A DNA stretch of 64,000 bases from Tolypocladium sp. Sup5 PDA-1 (Eukaryota; Ascomycota; Sordariomycetes; Hypocreales; Ophiocordycipitaceae), in assembly GCA_000750105.3 (NCBI GenBank), contig JPHH03000024.1, positions 1 to 64,000 on the forward strand, given 5' to 3'. The position numbers and the translations under genes were made by a program. The notes beneath the pieces were generated by a model. That model ran no database searches, had not been told where the DNA came from, and was given only the letters and a program-made list of their open reading frames with translations. Positions 10,500 through 20,929 of this stretch are shown here, piece by piece. Within the stretch, counting starts at the first letter, position 1. The number at the start of each line of letters is the position of its first letter.

Positions 10500-11300
10500 C
10501 TCCATCGTTTGGAAGACTACTCGTACACCGGTCACGATCCTCCATCGAGGAAGCGGCCACCCCTGGTCTGGAGTCCCTTGGCATCGCATATGCGCTCCAA
10601 TCATCGCCTATAGATCCTAGTGAGGATGATCGCATCGCCAGACTTGCCGAGCTACGGAATATAGCCCTGCAGCCACTCATTCTGCTAAGCACGCCAACAA
10701 AGACACTACTGTGGTGTTCTTGAACGACGTGGCGCCTTGCCCCGATGACGTCCTCGAGTTAATATTCCAGCGGAAGTGCCTGGGTGCCGATATGGCCTGT
10801 GCCATGGATTGGATCTATGCCCTCGAAGACCCCACGTTCTACGACGTCTGGGTTGCTCGTGGGATTAACTGGGACTCATTCTTCCAGATCCCCTCGGACG
10901 GCAACTAGAACTCGGCATGGAATCTGTTCTGGAACGCGGAGGAGACCCAATCTCGCTTCCAGGAGCACCAACCTCTTTAGGTATTTCCCTGCTGGAACGG
11001 CGCCACGGCATTCGGCGCGCAGCCGATCCTTGAGGACCTACGCTTCAGAACATCTACCGCGACGGCTGGAGAGTGTTTCCAGGGCGAACCACGGCTGTTC
11101 TGCAAGGACTTGTGGTTACGCGGGTATCGAAAGATTGCGGTTGTGCCCACGGTTAACCTCGGGTACTCGGTGGAGACAGCAAGATGATCAAGAAGACGAA
11201 AGGCTCTGCATCAAACCTCGTCGCTGGACAGAGTCTAGCCACCAATAAAGTTGAATGGCAGCTAGATCTACCAGAGAAGGTCAGATGTATGCCGACATGA
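10500..11300 (+). pseudogene. CAP59-type alpha-1,3-mannosyltransferase pseudogene
   Basis: Segments in successive frames follow the CAP59_mtransfer family (named from cryptococcal capsule proteins and widespread in ascomycetes): RLAELRNIALQPL, VFLNDVAPCPDDVLELI, GADMACAMDW, FYDVWVARGINWDSFF, SAWNLFWN, CWNGATAFGAQPIL, GECFQGEPRLFCKDLW, KIAVVPTVNL, and near the end PEKVRCMP. Breaks are visible: a frameshift around 10700, an in-frame TAG at 10906-10908 where the family has Trp (TGG to TAG), and a frameshift near 11175. The N-terminal part before about 10500 is not recognisable. It directly follows the decayed LINE. The enzyme would have been a Golgi type II membrane glycosyltransferase; this copy cannot make it. 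Confidence 0.8.
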
Positions 11301-11397
11301 GATAATCAGTTCCGGCAGTTGCGGAATGAGACTCTATCATAATGGGCACGGTACATCTTTCCAGGTACTGGGCCGAAACAAAAAATATTATTGTAGG

Positions 11398-11458
11398 TTA
11401 CTTTCTCAACAATTCAATGCCAAGAAAGCAAAAAGGGGTGTTAACTCGACCACGGACG
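11398..11458. repeat. Direct repeat flanking the 3' end of the full-length LINE
   Basis: CTCGACCACGGACG at 11445-11458 is identical to 17532-17545. The similarity extends leftwards to about 11398 (CTTTCTCAACAATT..ATGCCAAGAAAG) with mismatches. This is most simply a target-site duplication of about 60-70 bp, or a 14-bp one next to an older duplication. Confidence 0.55.
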
Positions 11459-11510
11459 TATGTATGTATGTATGTATGTGTATTTTCCGTCCAGCGGCTG
11501 TTAGGCCGCT
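11459..11510 (-). other. LINE 3' terminus: hairpin plus (CATA)n tail
   Basis: On the plus strand a TATG microsatellite (11459-11480) is followed by TATTTTCCGTCC and a 6-bp-stem hairpin at 11493-11510. In element orientation the RNA would end in the hairpin, an A-rich spacer and (CATA)n. The LINE relic at 49-50.5 kb has the same plan (hairpin around 50516-50526, then (GT)n). Confidence 0.6.
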
Positions 11511-11909
11511 CAGGTCCCCGCGAGGGGGCACAGGACGTGCTGAGCTACTGGAAGTCTACAGTCTACTATATCGATACAGGTTGTAGTGGGGCAGCCCACA
11601 AAACGCCCAAGCGAAATGAGAACCCCTCCGCGTCATCTGCTCCGCCGTAAAATGTAAACAAAACCAACATCCAGCATTTCATCGGCTCCAAGGCGCTCTT
11701 TGTTGAGCCTGTTGCCCGTCAGCGGGACGTTCAGGCGCGACAGCTATGCTGTCTTTCTAATTGGTCTGCAAGAGACCGTTGCCGGAGATTGCGAAGCGCA
11801 ACCTCAACTGACCCGGGCGGACAAAGGGTGGTGCAACACCCTCCGCCTCGCCGTGGCGAGAGAAGAGTTCAGACAAAGGAAAGGAAGGGAGAGGGAAAGG
11901 TGCAGTCGC

Positions 11910-14900
11910 CTAGTGGCGAGGGCAAACCGTTCCGAAGAAGGAGCTCGCCTTCGCCAGCTTGACGAACTGGTCGAAGTCTCTGCCTATTGCACGGTTGACT
12001 GCCGCAGTCGGTGAGGGTGCAAGCCTCATCCGATGCCGCGGCAGGATCTTCCTGCAATAGAAGAGATGTTTAGGTTCTTTTCGTCGACCACATGAGCACG
12101 TCAAACATGCATCGTCGTGGTTGAATCTCTCGTGGTAGTCAGCAAAGTCCCCATGATGGGTTCTGGCTGCGAGCAGATGGTGGAGCAGAGGTCGGGAGAG
12201 TGCGAGTTCAGGCGGACAGCCAGTCGTGGGCTTGAGGCCTAGGGCTCTATACTGTTCGGGTGCAGATGCTTCCCACCAGGCTTTAAATGCGTCTTTGGGC
12301 CACTGTCTAGCGGCCTTGCGCAGATATGCTAGTGTCGGGAGAGCACCTGCAGGCTCGGGTTGACAGGTTCCTGCCTTTGCTAAGGCGTCTGCCTGCTCGT
12401 TGCCTTGGATGTTGGTGTGGCCGGGGATCCAGTGGACCTCTGTGGCATCATGTTCTGCGGCCAGAGCTTGGAATTCAAGGAAGACTTCCTGGGAGGAGTC
12501 GGATGGCATGCCTCTCAGGCACGTTGCGGCTGCGAGGTTGTCGAGGCACACGATGATTCGTTCCGGGTCGGGGAGGCTCAGAGCGGCACGCAGTCCCTCT
12601 AAAGCGCCTTTTGCTTCGGCATCGAAGACCTCAGCAGGGCCGAGGCGGCCGCTGCCGCTCAGGACGGTGAGTCCGTTTCGATGTATGACATAGCCATATC
12701 CGGCGGCTCCCTCCGAGGAGAGCGATCCGTCCGAATAGACGACCGGGGTCTGTGGGCTCACTGACCGAAGCCAGTCTCGGAACTCTGCCGCCGACTCGTC
12801 TTTGGAGGCGGTTTGAAGGGGCTGTTGCTGTCCGTCGCAGAATCTGCGTGGGAGTAGGGCGGGTCTCGCGCAACTGGGAAACAGCTCGTCGGCGCGCCGC
12901 AATCTGGTTCGGAAGCTTTGTCGCGGTACTTGGTACTTTCGTTTGATCGTCCTGTGTATGATAGGGGCTTTCGGCAGAACTGTTCGCTTCGCAAGCGGGT
13001 GGGCTTCGTCTAGAGACTTGAGGCGGGCGGCGAAGCACATCCGACGCGCCTCGAGTAGTTGCGGGACCGGTGGTATGCCTGCCTCACGGTGTAGGGCGTT
13101 AAGAGGCGTCGTCCTCCAGACTGGCAGAATAGCCCGCATAGATACGTTGAGCGACTTGCTCATCCTCCGTATGAGTTGTTGTATCCTTGATGGACCCTCC
13201 TTGGTCGGCTGTGTCCATCGCGGGCAGGTTGTACCGGGGTACCATGCCTCTGCTCCGTAGAGTAGCACTGGTTCGATGCAGGCACGGACGGCTCTTCGCA
13301 CGGCGCTCGGGAGAGGGCCATATTTGGTGTTTGCCAATCCTCTGAGGTGGTAGGCCACGGCTTGCGCTTTGGCCGTCCACTTCTCGACATGGATCTTGAA
13401 AGTCAACGTACTGTCCAGCCAGATACCTAGCCACCGCATGGCACGTTCGGGTCGCTTTTCTATGTCGCCGTGAAAGACCGGCGGCGCGGCTTTAGGGGTG
13501 GTTCGGGAGAAGTGCATGACTTCAGTCTTCTTTGGGTCGAAAGCTATCCCGTTCGCCGCGCCCCACGTCACGAGTTCGTGGACGTAGTGTGAAGCTTTAA
13601 CAGCGGTCTCATCCAGAGTTTTGCCTACACATAAGATGCCAGTGTCGTCTGCATAGCCGAAGCGTCCCTTTGAGTTGCCTAGGCGGTAGATCGGCTCCGT
13701 GTATAGCAGGAAGAGTATGAGCGAGACCGGCGATCCTTGAGGTAGGCCGCACTGTAGGGGTGATGAAGGTGTTGTAATGTCCTGGTAGCGCACGCGGGCC
13801 GACCGGTCGTGCATGAAAGATCCAACCCATCGAGCAAGGTTTAGAGGCCATCCCTGCTCTCGGAGCCGGAGGATGAGCCTGTTGCGGAGAACTGTATCGA
13901 AAGCGCCTTGGATGTCCATGGTCACTAACGTGGCGACTTGTTTGCGGGCGAAGGCCTCTTCGATATCGTGTATTAGGGCGGCAACGAGGTCGACGGCGGA
14001 CCGTTTCGGCAGTGCTCCAGCTTGCTGCGGGTGTAGTACGCCGTAGTGGATGGAAGCCCATGCCAGGCGACGCGCGATTAGCCGTTCGAGGCCCTTGCCA
14101 AGGCAGGACAGAAGGGAGATGGGCCGCCAAGCGCGGGGCGTCGAGAGGTCTCTCCGTCCTGGCTTTGCGATCATGACCACTTCTGCTTCTCTAAATGGCT
14201 TCGGGTGGTAGCCGGTAGTGAGGCAGCCCTCATATAGCCGGTGGACAAGACATCCAATCGCGTGCTAGACGGCATAGAGCATTTTGACCGTGATATTATC
14301 GGAGCCCGGGGAAGTATTTCCCGTGCGTAGGGTAGCGTCGCGGACTTCTTCCTGTGAGATATACTGAGTGAAAGGGATTGTCCTTTCCGTGTCGATAGGT
14401 ATCCACGGATCTGTTATATCATCTTCTGCGGTACGGCGTTCGAGCGTCGCCCGTCGTAAGGCGTTGGCTTTGTCTAGCTGCGTCTCATAGACTATATCGT
14501 CTACCTGTAGAGGAGGTGGTTGGAAAGCACCCGGTGACCTCAGCCAACGGACTGCTTTGAAAACGGAGGCGCTATCAGTGAAGCTATCAATTAGGTTGCG
14601 CCAGTAGAGCCGTTTGGCTCGGCGCACGACTTTCTGGAAGTCTCTCTTTGCAATCTGAACCTCTTGATTAAATCCGAGAGGGTATACCCTCCTGAACGCG
14701 CGGTATTCTGCTGCGGCAAGTGCGCATTCTTCCGTCCACCAAGGCGCACTGTGTGTTCCCTTACGAACAGGTCGGCCGGCGGCCTTAGCTGCGGATTGAA
14801 GAAGACCCACGAGCGCCGAGGCCAGGGCATCTAGCTCATGGGGGGTCGCTGCTATAGCCGGGATGGCCGCTGCCCCAGATTCGACCATTTCGACGAAGCG

Positions 14901-15638
14901 CTTTAGGTCGTCGTCGGAGCCAAGGCGGACTTTCCCTGTTGACGAGGGGATAGGAATAAGCTCCGGCAGTGTGACGCTGAGCGTAAAGTGGTCGGAGCTG
15001 GTGGCTAAATGGTCTTCCACGACAGCATCGGCTAGAGGTATATTAGAGAAGGCGAGGTCTATCGTGTTGCCGTGTGGATTTGTCGGGACATCGACAGGAT
15101 TGAGCAAGCTCAGACTATTGTCTGATGCCCACGAGGCTATATCTTCGCCACGGCCCTCGAGCCGGCCAGTCTGCCAATTACAGTGCTTAGCGTTGAAGTC
15201 GCCTGCTACCAGGCACTTATCCGGCGGAGCCCACTGAAGCAGTATGTCTAGTGCTTCGTCGCAGAACGGTTGCCGGTAGAAGTTTGCTATTGTGATGTTA
15301 TTGATAGTGAGCCAGAGAATGTCACGGGTTGCCGCAGGCCTCTTTTGGTCTGCCATTAGACCAGGTCTGCGTCGAACATAGGTCATGACTCTCGGCCGGG
15401 TGCTGTTGTCGACCCAGCTATCGACTGGGGAGAAGGTGTCGTAGGCAGGATGGGTTTTGGTGATGCATCGTCCATCCTTAGTTTCGGTCCATGGCTCCTG
15501 CAGTAAGACCATGTCATATTGTTCGGAGTCGGCGAGGGCAAGGGCACAGTCGTGTGCTGGCGAAATCTTGCCTACGTTAGCTTGGAAGACTCGCAGGGTC
15601 TTCTTGTCGCTTTGGTTTGCGCGGGGGTATCTTGTCAT
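11910..15638 (-). CDS. LINE ORF2: endonuclease, reverse transcriptase, RNase H, C-terminal zinc finger
   Basis: About 1242 codons from ATG at 15638-15636, interrupted once by TAG at 14265-14267. The endonuclease has FQANVGKIS, VLLQEPW, AGDFNAKHCNW and SSDHFTLS. The reverse transcriptase has RPISLLSCLGK, MDIQGAFDTV, GLPQGSP and the catalytic FGYADDT. RNase H has YSDGSLSSEG, EAKGALEGL, CLDNLAAA and HWIPGHTNIQGNEQAD. A C-terminal CxCx..HxxxxC finger follows. The ATG overlaps the ORF1 stop as ATGA, so translation by termination-reinitiation is likely. An alternative ATG at 15743 lies 105 bp upstream inside ORF1. The TAG is where a Trp codon is expected and fits RIP (TGG to TAG). With the stop, the copy would not be autonomous. 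Confidence 0.85.
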
Positions 15639-17452
15639 GGAGATAGCGTCATAGGGCTGATGCGTCGCTTCTTTGAGGGAGAGGCGGGTCTGGGTTCGTC
15701 GTCCTCGCTTTGGGGCTGAGGTGTCGTGGCCACCATAATGCATAACGGGGACATGGTTCTGGTCGAGCTTAGGACCGAGGTTACGCTTTCGCCTCGTGAC
15801 CTATCGTCTCGATGCTCTATTTCCGGGTCGTCGGGCTGAGTGGTGCTGGTTGCCTCAGAGTTGGTGCTGCTATCGTGGAGGCGTTCCTCTACTTCGGGAG
15901 AATGCGACCCAATGCACCCGGGGGTACGGGGTAGCGATCCGGCGGGATGTCGCTCGGGCTGTTCAGGCTGCGCGCCAGGCTCAGCCCGCTTGCTCTGCTG
16001 CGCAGACAGCTGGGCACCTAACTGTCGGACGAGGATTTTCTCTTCCCTAGTGAGGCGGCGGAATATGCCATGGGATCGCTTCGGACGCGCAGGGCATTTC
16101 GAGAAGTCTGCAGCATGAGGGCCGAGGCAGTTTGCGCACTGCTCAGGGACCTTGCAGGCTTCGCTGCTATGGCTGTTCTTTCCACAGCGCTTACAGGACG
16201 GTTGTCGGTCGCAGCTATGTCGAGCATGAAAGTCCCAGCACTTGTCGCACTGGCTGGGCATGCTTGGTTTGTCGATGTATCGGGCGAGTCGGCTAGAGCC
16301 GAAGAGTCTCCACGGTCTCTGCGTAGGTTCGAGGAAGGACACAATAAGTGTCTTACTCGGAAGGTCATTCGTATCGTGCCGGCTAGCGCGGATGCTAATG
16401 GGTATGCACCCGGTCTGGCAGGCGATCTCGTCTTTGACGGCTACATCGTAGTTGACTTCGTTCCCCTGCAGGTCTGTAAGTCTGCGGGGGCAGTTGGACA
16501 CGACGTACGTGAACCATTTCTGGCCAACTTCCACGGACGCCGCATCTAGATCTTCCGACCATTCCGACTGTCGCTGGACGATGAGGTCTCTTATGGCAGC
16601 ATCCGTTGTCCGGATGGCCCATCCCGAATTCACCTTAAAGGCAGCCGGAACCCGGTGTAGGTCGATGCCGACTTTGGCGGCGATGTGGGTCCGGATTGCA
16701 TAGCTGCTATGGTCTCTCGCCGGTGCTCCGGCCTCGAGTCGCACGAAGACCCGGAGGTCTTCCTTGGGTGGGGCGGGGATCGGTCGTCCCTGGAGACGGG
16801 AAGTTGATTGTTGTGGTCGTTGTTGCTGCGGGGCTGCAGCAGCAGCGGCCGTGTGGCCCCCGGAGGGGTGGTTTGTTGTGCGGCCGGCGGCGATGCTGCT
16901 GTACGTCGGCGCGGGCGCCGACTTGAGGTCGGAGAGTGCTTGGCTCCAAAAGTCGAGAAAGCTGCTAGAGAATTGACCTGCAAAGCTATGTTCGAGTCCG
17001 GACGTGAATTGTTTCGCAGTCTGTTCAAATGATTCGCAGAAGGCTCGGAAGACCGTCAATTTCGCATTGTAGGCCTCTGTTTGTTCACGGGCGAGCCTGT
17101 TGGCCGCTTCACAAATGGAGACCGGCTGGAGGTTGACGGACTCGGCGGAGACGGGCCGGATCGGGGTGGCTTCACACTGCGCTCCTTCCGTGGCGGCAGC
17201 ATTGGAGAGTCGAACGAGGGGCGAGGACGGCGTCTGCGCAGGCCGCCGAAGCGCATGTGAGACACCAATGGGACGGCTCACAACCGGGGAACTGTTTCGG
17301 AGCAGGGATGCACGAGCTAGCCCAGCGAGATTAGGCGGGGTATGGATACCCAGATCAAAGGGATCTGAAGAGGCATGCGAGCCAGTCGTGGCAGATGCCA
17401 TGGCCGCTGCCGGAGCCTGCGCAAAGCGCGGCCGCAACGATTTGAGGTGCAC
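15635..17452 (-). CDS. LINE ORF1: Gag-like RNA-binding protein with three zinc knuckles
   Basis: 605 codons, intact. The N-terminal ~180 residues are Ser/Ala/Pro-rich. The central part has an RRM-like region with LRVFVRLE, and the C-terminal third has three zinc knuckles: CDKCWDFHARHSC, CKRCGKNSHSSEAC and CANCLGPHAADFSKC. ORF1 proteins of Tad-like LINEs bind element RNA to form the RNP. The C-terminal tail ends in KKRRISP and the stop TGA (15637-15635) overlaps the ORF2 start. Confidence 0.8.
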   Translation of the reverse strand: MHLKSLRPRFAQAPAAAMASATTGSHASSDPFDLGIHTPPNLAGLARASLLRNSSPVVSRPIGVSHALRRPAQTPSSPLVRLSNAAATEGAQCEATPIRPVSAESVNLQPVSICEAANRLAREQTEAYNAKLTVFRAFCESFEQTAKQFTSGLEHSFAGQFSSSFLDFWSQALSDLKSAPAPTYSSIAAGRTTNHPSGGHTAAAAAAPQQQRPQQSTSRLQGRPIPAPPKEDLRVFVRLEAGAPARDHSSYAIRTHIAAKVGIDLHRVPAAFKVNSGWAIRTTDAAIRDLIVQRQSEWSEDLDAASVEVGQKWFTYVVSNCPRRLTDLQGNEVNYDVAVKDEIACQTGCIPISIRASRHDTNDLPSKTLIVSFLEPTQRPWRLFGSSRLARYIDKPSMPSQCDKCWDFHARHSCDRQPSCKRCGKNSHSSEACKVPEQCANCLGPHAADFSKCPARPKRSHGIFRRLTREEKILVRQLGAQLSAQQSKRAEPGAQPEQPERHPAGSLPRTPGCIGSHSPEVEERLHDSSTNSEATSTTQPDDPEIEHRDDRSRGESVTSVLSSTRTMSPLCIMVATTPQPQSEDDEPRPASPSKKRRISPMTLSP

Positions 17453-17480
17453 TTGTTAGTCGAATTGGTGTAAAATTAAG

Positions 17481-17545
17481 CTACTTTCTTAACAATCGCA
17501 TGCCAAGAAAGTAAGAATACAAGGAAGGATGCTCGACCACGGACG
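17481..17545. repeat. Direct repeat flanking the 5' end of the full-length LINE
   Basis: CTACTTTCTTAACAAT..ATGCCAAGAAAG and CTCGACCACGGACG repeat 11398-11458 in the same order. The last 14 bp are identical, the rest diverged with small indels. Taken as the second copy of the target-site duplication. Confidence 0.5.
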
Positions 17546-17985
17546 CTCAAAACCTCATGCTGGTACAGGGTAGCTTCCACAGGCATGCACCTCGCCGCCA
17601 AGCTGCCCATGAAGCCTGCATGGACGGGGCATTGTAGCGAGGCTGAGATACGTGCACGAGTTGGGTGAAGCTTTTAGTCCTGGCTATGGGTTGGGAACTG
17701 TTGGAGCGCGAAAGATCATTGCCAGTGATCTTGGTGCTGTGGCCAAGAAGCTCGGCGGAAGAACCCCCAGCAAACCACGCATCCTGGGCCATGTTCATTT
17801 GTTACTATGCCATTTAGCCCAACTCCGCACTCACACGTCCTCTATGTCTATCTGCAGTGCATATCTGAACTGCACTAAATAGGTTGCCCCTCTCCGAAGA
17901 CCTCGTTATCCGGTCATCTATGTATCCTCACGGTGCAGGGAGCCACAATAGCCGTGTCCTTGTATCCTTGAGCAGTGTATCGCAG
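17546..17985. other. No supportable gene
   Basis: Open frames on both strands are short, overlap and have no known motif. Before LINE insertion this stretch would have been contiguous with 11300-11400. Confidence 0.3.
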
Positions 17986-17989
17986 ACTG

Positions 17990-18930
17990 ATAACGACTGT
18001 GCCGTCCGAGACTCTAGACGCATTAACGCTTCTCAATTCCTGGCTTCGTGATACCTTCGCCTGCTGGTCTGGCTATGGATGTGAGGGCATTCGCATCTGC
18101 TCCGTATGCCCCTTGCATGCGCCGAGCGTCGCTTTCAAGCCTTGCAATCAATCGGCATACTATCTGTTCCCCGAGTCCGTCGCGTCCGTTGCGTCCCTTT
18201 CCACCATCGGGTATCGCCAAATCAATACCAATAGTGGCGCTCAGGTCATCCGGAAGGCTGCTGTCTTGTGGACTTCTTCCTCCAGCCGTTGTCTTCGCAG
18301 CTTCATCAAGGCCCCTTGTAGTTATGCGTATCTCGAGTCGCACCCTATGGTAAGACCCAGTCGGCGCAATGAAAACTTTGACGACGATGCAAACATGTTC
18401 CGGCCAAAGGCGCAACTTAAACTCCCCCTTTCTATCGCACGAAATACTTTGTCGATTTCCATGAAGAGTGTTTCATTGGCCGGCGCGATCTGCTCCACCA
18501 GATGCTGTTGAATGGCTGCTGTTGCGTATGGGTCGAATCTAGCCACTCCTTCGCAGACTCGTAAGTCGATGATGAAGCTCGGCCCATCGACAAGGTTGCT
18601 GTCCTCTGGAATGCTTCCTCCGCCGTTGACTCTTCAGCTTCATCAAGAGCCATAGTCGTCGTGAGCAACTTAAGTCGCAGTTCGTGGTACGCCACAAGAA
18701 GCGCATTGGAAGGTTTGACGACGATGTAAGCAAGTTCCGGCCAGGGTCCCCCCGTGCGTGACCTTTGTATCGCATCACAACTTCTTTGATCTCCTCGTCG
18801 ATTGATGCGTCAACCTCGTGTGGTGTTCCAGCGTAGTCCTCGTCACTGACGTTGACTTGAGCAATCCGATCCCTCAGATAGTGTTCAATGCGAGCCAATG
18901 CCCTTCCAAGCTCGTGTCTACCTCGCTGAA
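17990..18930 (-). pseudogene. Repeat protein of unknown function, two modules, frameshifted
   Basis: Read on the minus strand, module 1 contains YLRDRIAQVNVSDEDYAG, VDASIDEEIKEV, AYIVVKPSNALL, HELRLKLLTTTMALDEA and GPSFIIDLRV. Module 2 contains LVEQIAPANETLFMEIDKV, CIVVKVFIAPTG, VRLEIRITTRGLDEA and GGRSPQDSSLPDDL. The modules are about 120 residues and align with each other and with the plus-strand copy at 5.47-6.29 kb. At least two frameshifts break the frame, roughly between EIKEV and AYIVV in module 1 and at the equivalent place in module 2. No known domain recognised. Confidence 0.5.
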
Positions 18931-18996
18931 GCGATCGCTAAGATACCGATCGAAATCTTCGATAATCTTCAACCCTGAGCCAAAGTTTGGGTTGAG

Positions 18997-19905
18997 TTAG
19001 GCATTGCGCACATAGCCCTCGACGCGCTCCTTGACGTCCTTGAATTGCTTGTGTTCGTCCAGTAGATTCATTTGATCTAGTTGGAACTGGCTTCGCGCGT
19101 CGCCAAGGTATATCCGCTCTGAATGAGATAGCTCTCGATGCTTGCCTACTTCGAATGGCTCCCATTGCTCGAGTGTATCCAATAGCCCCAGTTCCTCAAT
19201 CGTAGTGAACTGCCGCTGCCGTGACTCAAGTGCATCGAACAGCTCATCCTGCTGCTCTGGGTTGAATAGTTTCTGTTCCTTAATGAAGGCCTGCTCCCGC
19301 ACCTCCACTGAAGTGAATAGCGCCGTTTTCTCGTTACAATACAGCACCATACTCTTGTAACCGGCCGCGATGGCCATCTCCGCGCCAGTGAGCTCTTCTT
19401 CGTGTTTTGGCGAGACACCGCCGGAATATCCATGGCGGAAATCGTACAGAATGAGTGCAACAATCTTGTCTATGGCATCCGTGCTGGCAAATGGGGCGAG
19501 ACGTTGGAGACTCATGAGAGCCCAAGAATCGCTTCGCAGGATTGCCCCGAGGTCTCTGTTCCCGTCGAGGCTGTTGTCGTCTGGGCTCTCTCTTCCGGTC
19601 TGTGGACGTCGGAGACACTCGTATCTCGTCTCAATCAATCTCCCTGCAAGCAGCCAGAGAGATCTCCGAAGCAATACCCTCCATTCTTTCGAGTATATCA
19701 ATGAAGGGCTTCATGCCGTGCGGGCCATCATGTTGGAGTTTTCCCACGATCACCTGGGCAAAGTGGTATCGCGGAGGAGTCGGTGCAGTGACATGAGGTC
19801 TCTGTCCTCGTCGAGACTGCTATCGTCTGGGCTCTCTCTTCCAGCCATTTGGATTGGTGTCGCTTGGTGTCGAGATTGGAGAAAATTGCTGAACAATCTT
19901 CTGTA
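18997..19905 (-). pseudogene. N-terminal part of the repeat-protein family, probably frameshifted
   Basis: The longest open part (19701-18997, 234 codons) includes APFASTDAIDKIVALIL, EEELTGAEMAIAAGYKSMV, EKTALFTSVEVREQAF, FNPEQQDELFDALE and ends shortly before the first module of the neighbouring pseudogene. Upstream, GRESPDDSSLDEDRDLMSLHRL (19857-19792) and GRESPDDNSLDGNRDL (about 19600-19550) are duplicated segments resembling the 'SPDDSNL' motif of the modules. A segment with HGMKPFIDILERMEGIASE lies in another frame at about 19720-19660, so a frameshift or unrecognised intron sits there. Together with 17.99-18.93 kb this would be one gene of more than 600 residues. Confidence 0.4.
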
Positions 19906-20228
19906 ACAATTTGACGCAGTTGTCAATGTTCGATGAAGGGGGTAGTTGGGTATGGGAGAGGACCTTCGGATGATGCGCAGCACTCGAGGCGGTGACACAG
20001 CCATGGTGACACAGCCTTGGCGGGAGCTGGGACTTTTGGAGTGTGAGGGGGAGCGGGTTTGTCTGAATTGCCAGTGGTGGGCCTTGGCGTTTAGCGGCCT
20101 GTCCTGGCGGATTTGCACCGCCAGCCTCATCAGCGAAACAGCCGAGTTTGGCTTTTGGGCGCAGGTTAGTCCCTTGATCCTCTCCTGATGACCCTGCCTC
20201 GTCTTTTTTGTGAGATGCTTTCGCAGAT

Positions 20229-20915
20229 GCTTATTGGTTTCTAGAGGATGATGTAGATTATTCTATCGGTGAAGGCGGCATTCCCGGAGGGCCGCAGGCT
20301 CATCAATCCGACCCATCTGCACCAGGCACACAAAAGCCACCAGATGAAGAGACAAATGACATTTCTATCGACGATGAACGGGTGCGACTATCAAGCAAAG
20401 GCAGCCCTCCACACAGACGGAGCCACCGACTTCAAGCTAAATCAAGCAATGCACACGGGCGGCAGCCAGAAGGCAAGCCGGCCGCACAGGCCAAAGGCAA
20501 ACCATGCAAACGGGCGACGTCAGCCAGACAGAAGAAGATTGAGATGCCCGCGGGAAGCAGCCCGAGACCAGGCCAGCCGAATCACCCAGATGAGTACCCG
20601 GTGGACTGCATATATGCTCGGTGGGACGAGGATATTTTCTTCCTTCGGTGGGCTGATGGTGGTACCACTGGATTCGAGCCAAGGGAACATATTCCCGAGG
20701 AGATGCTTGACGAATTTGAGGCCGAATATAAGGGTTTTGACGCGGGAGTCAACATTATAAAGTCGCGAAAAAAAGACAACAAACGCCAATATCAATTGAG
20801 TTGGCATGGTCCCCCGCGGCATAAGAAGTCCTGGGTGGATGAGGAGCTGATCAAGCCGGAGCGTATCAGGAAGCTTCCATCGTACTGGAAGCAGCCCAGC
20901 CAAGACCGAAGATAA
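20229..20915 (+). CDS. Chromo-like barrel protein, 3' exon
   Basis: An open frame from a likely acceptor (TTTCGCAG ending at 20228) runs to 20915. After a charged, low-complexity N-terminal part (about 100 residues, rich in Arg/Lys/Pro) come two aromatic-rich beta modules: YPVDCIYARWDEDIFFLRWADG with EPREHIPEEMLDEFEAEY, then YQLSWHG..KSWVDEELI. The second fits the chromodomain pattern (beta strands followed by the 'W.....L' helix). The first looks like a degenerate chromo barrel. A donor GTTAGT at about 20165 suggests an upstream exon, but no upstream frame joins it convincingly, so the true start is unknown. Role could be chromatin reading or a transposon-derived chromodomain. Confidence 0.45.
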   Translation, partial: AYWFLEDDVDYSIGEGGIPGGPQAHQSDPSAPGTQKPPDEETNDISIDDERVRLSSKGSPPHRRSHRLQAKSSNAHGRQPEGKPAAQAKGKPCKRATSARQKKIEMPAGSSPRPGQPNHPDEYPVDCIYARWDEDIFFLRWADGGTTGFEPREHIPEEMLDEFEAEYKGFDAGVNIIKSRKKDNKRQYQLSWHGPPRHKKSWVDEELIKPERIRKLPSYWKQPSQDRR

Positions 20916-20929
20916 AACGTTGTGCGCTG

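Larger units (their letters stand above)
11459..17480 (-). mobile_element. Near full-length Tad-clade LINE (non-LTR retrotransposon)
   Basis: About 6 kb on the minus strand: a short 5' leader, ORF1 (17452-15635), ORF2 (15638-11910), then a ~450-bp 3' UTR. The 3' end is a small hairpin (AGCGGCTGTTAGGCCGCT on the plus strand, 11493-11510) and a tail of (CATA)n instead of poly(A). Direct repeats flank it at 11398-11458 and 17481-17545. ORF1 and the four ORF2 domains keep their key residues. The only visible lesion is one in-frame TAG at 14265-14267, so the copy is young. Confidence 0.85.
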
